A stretch of DNA of 10,033 nucleotides from Bacteroidales bacterium UBA7574 (GTDB taxonomy: Bacteria > Bacteroidota > Bacteroidia > Bacteroidales > Paludibacteraceae). Of this stretch, positions 7,182 to 10,033 are shown piece by piece. Every line of letters begins with the position of its first letter. The first letter of the stretch is position 1. The notes beneath the pieces were generated by a model. That model did no database searches and was not told where the DNA came from. It saw only the letters and a program-made list of their open reading frames with translations. The DNA is taken from positions 428 through 10,460 of the forward strand of contig DLLA01000094.1 of the NCBI GenBank assembly GCA_002479035.1, in the 5' to 3' direction. The position numbers were made by a program, and so were the translations under genes.

Positions 7182-8977
7182 GGGGGCTCAAGCGACTGTT
7201 CGGTGTAGCCCTGTGCTGTGTGGCAACGATGGGCATGTGGGCGGAGACGATGCCCGACGGGTACTATGATGCCATTCAAGGGCAACGGAACTCGGTGCTC
7301 AAGACCACGCTCCACCTGCTCATTCGCGGCGGCGAGCGTTATGCCTACGGACCTGCCACTTACCACACTACCAACAATACTGCCAAGAAAGACTCCGTAT
7401 CGCCTTCGGGCGAGATTATCTACCACAAGGGCGACACCCTGTGGCGCAAAGGGGACTTTAAGGCGCATGGTACGTGGTCTGCATTCTTGACCTGCGACAG
7501 GCAGTCGGACGGCAGTATATGGGACATGTACTCGGCTACCAAACGCTATTTCCCTATCGCGGGCGGCAGTGCGGCAGGGTTGGACATTGAGCATTGCTTC
7601 CCTAAGTCATGGTGGGGCGGTGCGGAAAACGATGCCTACAAGGACCTCTACCATCTCAATCCCGCGGACAGGGCGGCGAACAACAATAAGTCCAACTACC
7701 CTCCAGGGATACTGGCTGATTCCTCGAAGGTGAATAACGGCTGCTTCTTTATGGGGCGTGACAAGACTTGGGGCGGGCTGGCGTTTACCGTAGCAGACGA
7801 ATACAAAGGCGATTTCGCACGTGCGTACTTCTATATAGCAACTGCTTACCAGGACTTTGCGTGGGTGTCGGACTACAGCAAATACGCGAACAACACCTCG
7901 TACCTGACCCTCACGCCTTACCTCACGCAGATTCTGCTGGATTGGCACCGAACCGACCCCGTGAGTGAGAAAGAGATTGACCGTCTGGATGCTATCTCGT
8001 CTATCCAGCACAACCGGAATCCGTATATCGAGTACCCCGAGTTGGTGGAATATATCTGGGGCAACAAGCAAGGCGAAGCCGTTGATTTACATACCCTTGT
8101 GCGCACCACATCCGACCAATATACGGTGCCTTACGACACCATTAATCCGTTGGCATACGCCGCTACGGTCATCTCCGCCAAAGGCTTTATCGCCCATTGG
8201 AAAGACCAAGGGCGCGAGTCGTATATGCTGGAGGTGTTCACCCGCACAGAGTCGGGCAAGAATGACACCTTAATCCGTATGCCCGGATTCAACAAAAGCA
8301 TAGTCGAAAGTAGCAAAGGTCATATACAATGGTTGTCTGAAGACGGGAATTCTGCTGCCAAGTTCACGAATATGGACGGCACACACGCCATCTGCTCCTC
8401 TACGACTTCTGCCAAACGGCAAATACGCTTTGCAAACTTCGGCAAAGCACCTGCCCACACGCGCTTGACGGTGAAGTGCGCTGTCTATAAGGGTGACAAG
8501 ACCGCCGACCTCATCGTGCGCGGAGACAATGACACCGTGCTATACACCCGGCCCCTTGTGTTGGACGATGCCTACTACACTTTCGACATTCCTGAGGGCA
8601 CCCAACGGATTTCCCTCATTCAGAAAGAGATAGGCAAAGCAGGTAACTACCACCGCATATCTTTCCAACAAGCGTTCTTATATTCAGGCGATTATGTCAT
8701 TACAGAGGAGCCGTTGGAGGGCTATCCGCTGTCGGTAGAGGGTACTTCATACCACGTGACGCACAGCCTGCCTGCGGGGCTGACCGTCTATTATCGCGTG
8801 ACGCCTGCGGGGTTGCGCACTTCCAATATGATTGCCACTGTGGTGCCCGTAGCAACACACGCGGACGCTTCCGATACTATGCGGCAGAACGATGCACCCC
8901 AAAAAGTGATTATTCATGGCGAACTCTACATCATCCGGCAAGGCAAGACCTACGACCTCATGGGGCGCCAACGTTAG
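7178..8977 (+). CDS. Secreted endonuclease I family nuclease
   Basis: The 599-residue secreted nuclease has a signal peptide (about 1-22, MRGLKRLFG... ending MWA). The mature protein opens with MPDGYYDAIQG, the usual start of Bacteroidetes endonuclease I domains. The catalytic block is LDIEHCFPKSWW (His139, Pro142, Ser144), then DLYHLNPAD (His159, Asp164) and NNNKSNYPPG (168-177), matching the His-metal endonuclease I family (Pfam Endonuclease_1). Residues ~365-540 are beta-rich and may be an accessory binding domain. The last 25 residues (575-599) match the tail of the phosphodiester glycosidase. I chose ATG 7178 because it gives a clean signal peptide and the ATGA overlap with pssA; the open frame continues upstream only inside pssA. 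Likely roles are nutrient or phosphate recovery from extracellular nucleic acid, or eDNA turnover (inference). Confidence 0.86.
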   Translation: MRGLKRLFGVALCCVATMGMWAETMPDGYYDAIQGQRNSVLKTTLHLLIRGGERYAYGPATYHTTNNTAKKDSVSPSGEIIYHKGDTLWRKGDFKAHGTWSAFLTCDRQSDGSIWDMYSATKRYFPIAGGSAAGLDIEHCFPKSWWGGAENDAYKDLYHLNPADRAANNNKSNYPPGILADSSKVNNGCFFMGRDKTWGGLAFTVADEYKGDFARAYFYIATAYQDFAWVSDYSKYANNTSYLTLTPYLTQILLDWHRTDPVSEKEIDRLDAISSIQHNRNPYIEYPELVEYIWGNKQGEAVDLHTLVRTTSDQYTVPYDTINPLAYAATVISAKGFIAHWKDQGRESYMLEVFTRTESGKNDTLIRMPGFNKSIVESSKGHIQWLSEDGNSAAKFTNMDGTHAICSSTTSAKRQIRFANFGKAPAHTRLTVKCAVYKGDKTADLIVRGDNDTVLYTRPLVLDDAYYTFDIPEGTQRISLIQKEIGKAGNYHRISFQQAFLYSGDYVITEEPLEGYPLSVEGTSYHVTHSLPAGLTVYYRVTPAGLRTSNMIATVVPVATHADASDTMRQNDAPQKVIIHGELYIIRQGKTYDLMGRQR

Positions 8978-9620
8978 TCCGTTCCTTGTGCCTACACTGC
9001 TGCTCCTGCTTGCGTTGGGGGTAGCCTTGCTTTGCGTGCCAAAGGGCATATTGCACCTCTGTCTTTGCGACCACCATATGCCATTCTTGGACGCAGTGTT
9101 GCCTTTCTACTCCGATATGGTCAATTGGCTGCCGTACACGGTAGCGGTACTCCTGTTGCTGTATCGTGCGGGTTGGTCGGTGTTCCTCGCGGGCGATATA
9201 CTGCTGACTACCATCGTGGTACAGCCGATAAAGCACCTTGTTCGCGCACCCCGCCCCCTGACGTGGTTTGCGGAGAATATGCCCGATGTCGCGCTGCCAC
9301 TGACCGATGGCGTACGGATGAACTATTGGTTGTCGTTCCCTTCGGGGCACACCACCACGTTCTTTATGCTCTTTTTCACACTCAGTCTCATTGCCATGAC
9401 CGACGGTTGGCGCGGCAAGTACCTGTGGTCGGTGTTCTTCTTCCTGCTTGCTGTAGTGGGCGCATACTCGCGGATTTACCTCAGTCAGCACTTTGCGTTG
9501 GATGTCTTCGCGGGGATATGGGCGGCTGTCCTGTGCACTTTGTTGATGTACTTTGTGTATGTTCCCAAGACGATAAACAGCCGTTTTTGGACGTGGAACC
9601 TCCGCAAACTGAAAAAATAA
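8916..9620 (+). CDS. PAP2-family membrane phosphatase
   Basis: This membrane protein carries all three PAP2 (type 2 phosphatidic acid phosphatase) motifs: K106-x6-RP (113-114), PSGH (142-145) and SR-x5-H-x3-D (185-186, 192, 196). The family removes phosphate from lipid substrates such as phosphatidic acid, PGP, undecaprenyl diphosphate or lipid A, on the periplasmic side. Hydrophobic segments flank the motifs. The start is uncertain. ATG 8916 gives 234 residues but overlaps the nuclease by 62 nt, and its first ~24 residues are polar and unlike a typical N-terminus. GTG 8988, 11 nt after the nuclease stop, gives 210 residues beginning just before the first membrane helix. It is last in the operon, and its pairing with pssA fits phospholipid or lipid-carrier metabolism. 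Confidence 0.88.
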   Translation: MANSTSSGKARPTTSWGANVSPFLVPTLLLLLALGVALLCVPKGILHLCLCDHHMPFLDAVLPFYSDMVNWLPYTVAVLLLLYRAGWSVFLAGDILLTTIVVQPIKHLVRAPRPLTWFAENMPDVALPLTDGVRMNYWLSFPSGHTTTFFMLFFTLSLIAMTDGWRGKYLWSVFFFLLAVVGAYSRIYLSQHFALDVFAGIWAAVLCTLLMYFVYVPKTINSRFWTWNLRKLKK

Positions 9621-9649
9621 CGAAAAAATGCACTTTTTTTGCCCGGACA

Positions 9650-9681
9650 TTTGGTGGTATCAAGAAAAAGCAGTATCTTTG
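9650..9681 (+). promoter_or_regulatory. Promoter of tRNA-Val
   Basis: TTTG (9650-9653) and TATCTTTG (9674-9681) are separated by 20 nt, the same geometry as the two protein-gene promoters. It lies about 50 nt upstream of the mature tRNA, leaving a 5' leader for RNase P to remove. Confidence 0.75.
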
Positions 9682-9732
9682 CACCCGCTTTCGAGAAGGA
9701 ACGACTGCTGAAGAGAATTCCGACTACGAAAA

Positions 9733-9807
9733 GGGCGTTTAGCTCAGCTGGTTTAGAGCATCTGCCTTACAAGCAGAGGGTCTGCGGTTCGAATCCGTAA
9801 ACGCCCA
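9733..9807 (+). tRNA. tRNA-Val (anticodon TAC)
   Basis: The 75-nt cloverleaf is complete. The acceptor stem GGGCGTT/AACGCCC is perfect and followed by discriminator A; the D stem is GCTC/GAGC. The anticodon stem TCTGC/GCAGA encloses loop CTTACAA with anticodon TAC at 9768-9770, which reads GTA (Val). The T stem TGCGG/CCGTA has one G-U pair around TTCGAAT. CCA is not encoded. It has its own promoter and terminator, so it is probably a single-gene unit. Confidence 0.97.
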
Positions 9808-9815
9808 CAAAAGAG

Positions 9816-9847
9816 AGGATTGGCAACTACCAATCCTTTTTCTTTTT
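9816..9847 (+). terminator. Rho-independent terminator after tRNA-Val
   Basis: AGGATTGG (9816-9823) pairs with CCAATCCT (9830-9837) around loop CAACTA, and a T-rich run follows to 9847. This is a classical intrinsic terminator, starting 8 nt after the tRNA. Confidence 0.9.
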
Positions 9848-9920
9848 GGGTCAATAGATGCATTGAATGGCGCACGAGAAATACAAAATGCAAAAGATTG
9901 CGCCCATCTTTGGTGTATTA

Positions 9921-9937
9921 TTGTGCACTATGCGCAA
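9921..9937. promoter_or_regulatory. Imperfect palindrome, candidate operator
   Basis: TTGTGCAC-T-ATGCGCAA has two mismatches between arms. The right arm equals that of the perfect site at 67-83. It stands where a -33 element would be, 20 nt before TATCTTTG. An outer inverted pair, CCATCTTT (9904-9911) and AAAGATGG (9942-9949), encloses it. Confidence 0.5.
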
Positions 9938-9957
9938 TAAAAAAGATGGAAATGATG

Positions 9958-9965
9958 TATCTTTG
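9958..9965 (+). promoter_or_regulatory. Outward -7 box TATCTTTG (plus strand)
   Basis: This is an exact TAnnTTTG match with no TTTG at 19-21 nt upstream; that position is taken by the palindrome at 9921-9937. Transcription would run off the right edge through the GC-rich leader. Confidence 0.7.
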
Positions 9966-9980
9966 CATTGTCTTTCAAGA

Positions 9981-10030
9981 GCGGGTGAGACCCGCGAAAG
10001 ACCCGCGATACACCCGCGACAAAGACGCGA
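9981..10030 (+). repeat. GC-rich leader: hairpin plus four 11-nt tandem units
   Basis: GCGGGT (9981-9986) can pair with ACCCGC (9990-9995) across a GAG loop. From 9987 four 11-nt units follow: GAGACCCGCGA, AAGACCCGCGA, TACACCCGCGA and CAAAGACGCGA, sharing the core ACCCGCGA (last unit altered). The single GCGGGT arm could pair with the ACCCGC of unit 1, 2 (10001-10006) or 3 (10012-10017), so alternative hairpins are possible. The array may continue beyond the window. Confidence 0.65.
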
Positions 10031-10033
10031 AGT

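Larger units (their letters stand above)
9915..10003 (+). repeat. Right copy of the inverted promoter/leader repeat
   Basis: This stretch aligns without gaps to the minus strand of 1-89, with 13 mismatches in 89 positions by my count. It carries the same elements in the same order and spacing: palindrome, 20-nt gap, TATCTTTG, GCATTGTCTTTCAAGA, a CGGGT/ACCCG hairpin and 11-nt units. It faces out of the window to the right. No coding sequence is reached before the window ends. Confidence 0.85.

Noticed and set aside
9623..9639. A-tract/T-tract hairpin just after the PAP2 stop
   Set aside because: The six-bp stem is only A-T pairs; it may be a weak terminator, but I cannot support it as one.
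9032..9742. Plus-strand open frame overlapping PAP2 and running into the tRNA
   Set aside because: It is out of frame with the complete PAP2 motifs and ends inside the tRNA gene; a shadow frame.
1..10003. Composite transposon or invertible segment bounded by the inverted repeats
   Set aside because: No transposase or recombinase is present, the contents are housekeeping genes, and the repeats are only about 85% identical over the visible 89 nt.
9987..10030. CRISPR array
   Set aside because: The units are 11 nt and directly abutting without spacers, and no cas gene is present.
9985..10033. Possible small protein from GTG 9985 through the 11-nt units
   Set aside because: The frame is open to the edge and similarly open in the left copy, but 16 codons without context cannot support a gene; 11-nt units change frame.

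Overview
The window looks like a chromosomal segment of a member of the Bacteroidales. Each internal transcription start region carries a Bacteroidetes-type promoter (TTTG, a 20-nt gap, then TAnnTTTG), and the starts lack Shine-Dalgarno sequences. The genes are Bacteroidales families: a SurA_N/PpiD-type chaperone, a DUF2233/NAGPA phosphodiester glycosidase, an endonuclease-I-family secreted nuclease and a short PssA. Genus cannot be settled from the sequence alone.

Layout. Positions 1-89 and 9915-10003 form an inverted pair, about 85% identical over 89 nt without gaps. Each copy holds a promoter pointing out of the window, a palindromic operator-like site in place of the -33 box, and a GC-rich leader made of 11-nt repeats. 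Between 90 and 530 there is a non-coding stretch with a second, decayed 11-nt repeat array, followed by the promoter of a ppiD-like gene (531-2540, + strand) that ends in a strong hairpin. A second promoter (2678-2709) starts a compact five-gene unit, all on the + strand: secreted phosphodiester glycosidase, AmpG-like MFS permease, phosphatidylserine synthase, secreted endonuclease I and PAP2 phosphatase. Four of the five genes overlap or nearly abut. A tRNA-Val(TAC) with its own promoter and terminator follows at 9733-9807.

How it may work together. The five-gene unit mixes outer-compartment degradation (phosphodiester glycosidase, nuclease), import (AmpG-like permease) and membrane phospholipid chemistry (PssA, PAP2). 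Phosphate-containing polymers and lipids are a possible common theme, but this is inference. The two secreted enzymes are unrelated in fold yet end in nearly the same ~25-residue tail, which suggests a shared sorting or anchoring tag.

Most worth a second look: the paired outward-facing promoter/leader cassettes at the window ends, the shared C-terminal tail, the PpiD homologue whose first parvulin domain has lost its helical core and catalytic His position, and the two unrelated 11-nt-period repeat arrays.
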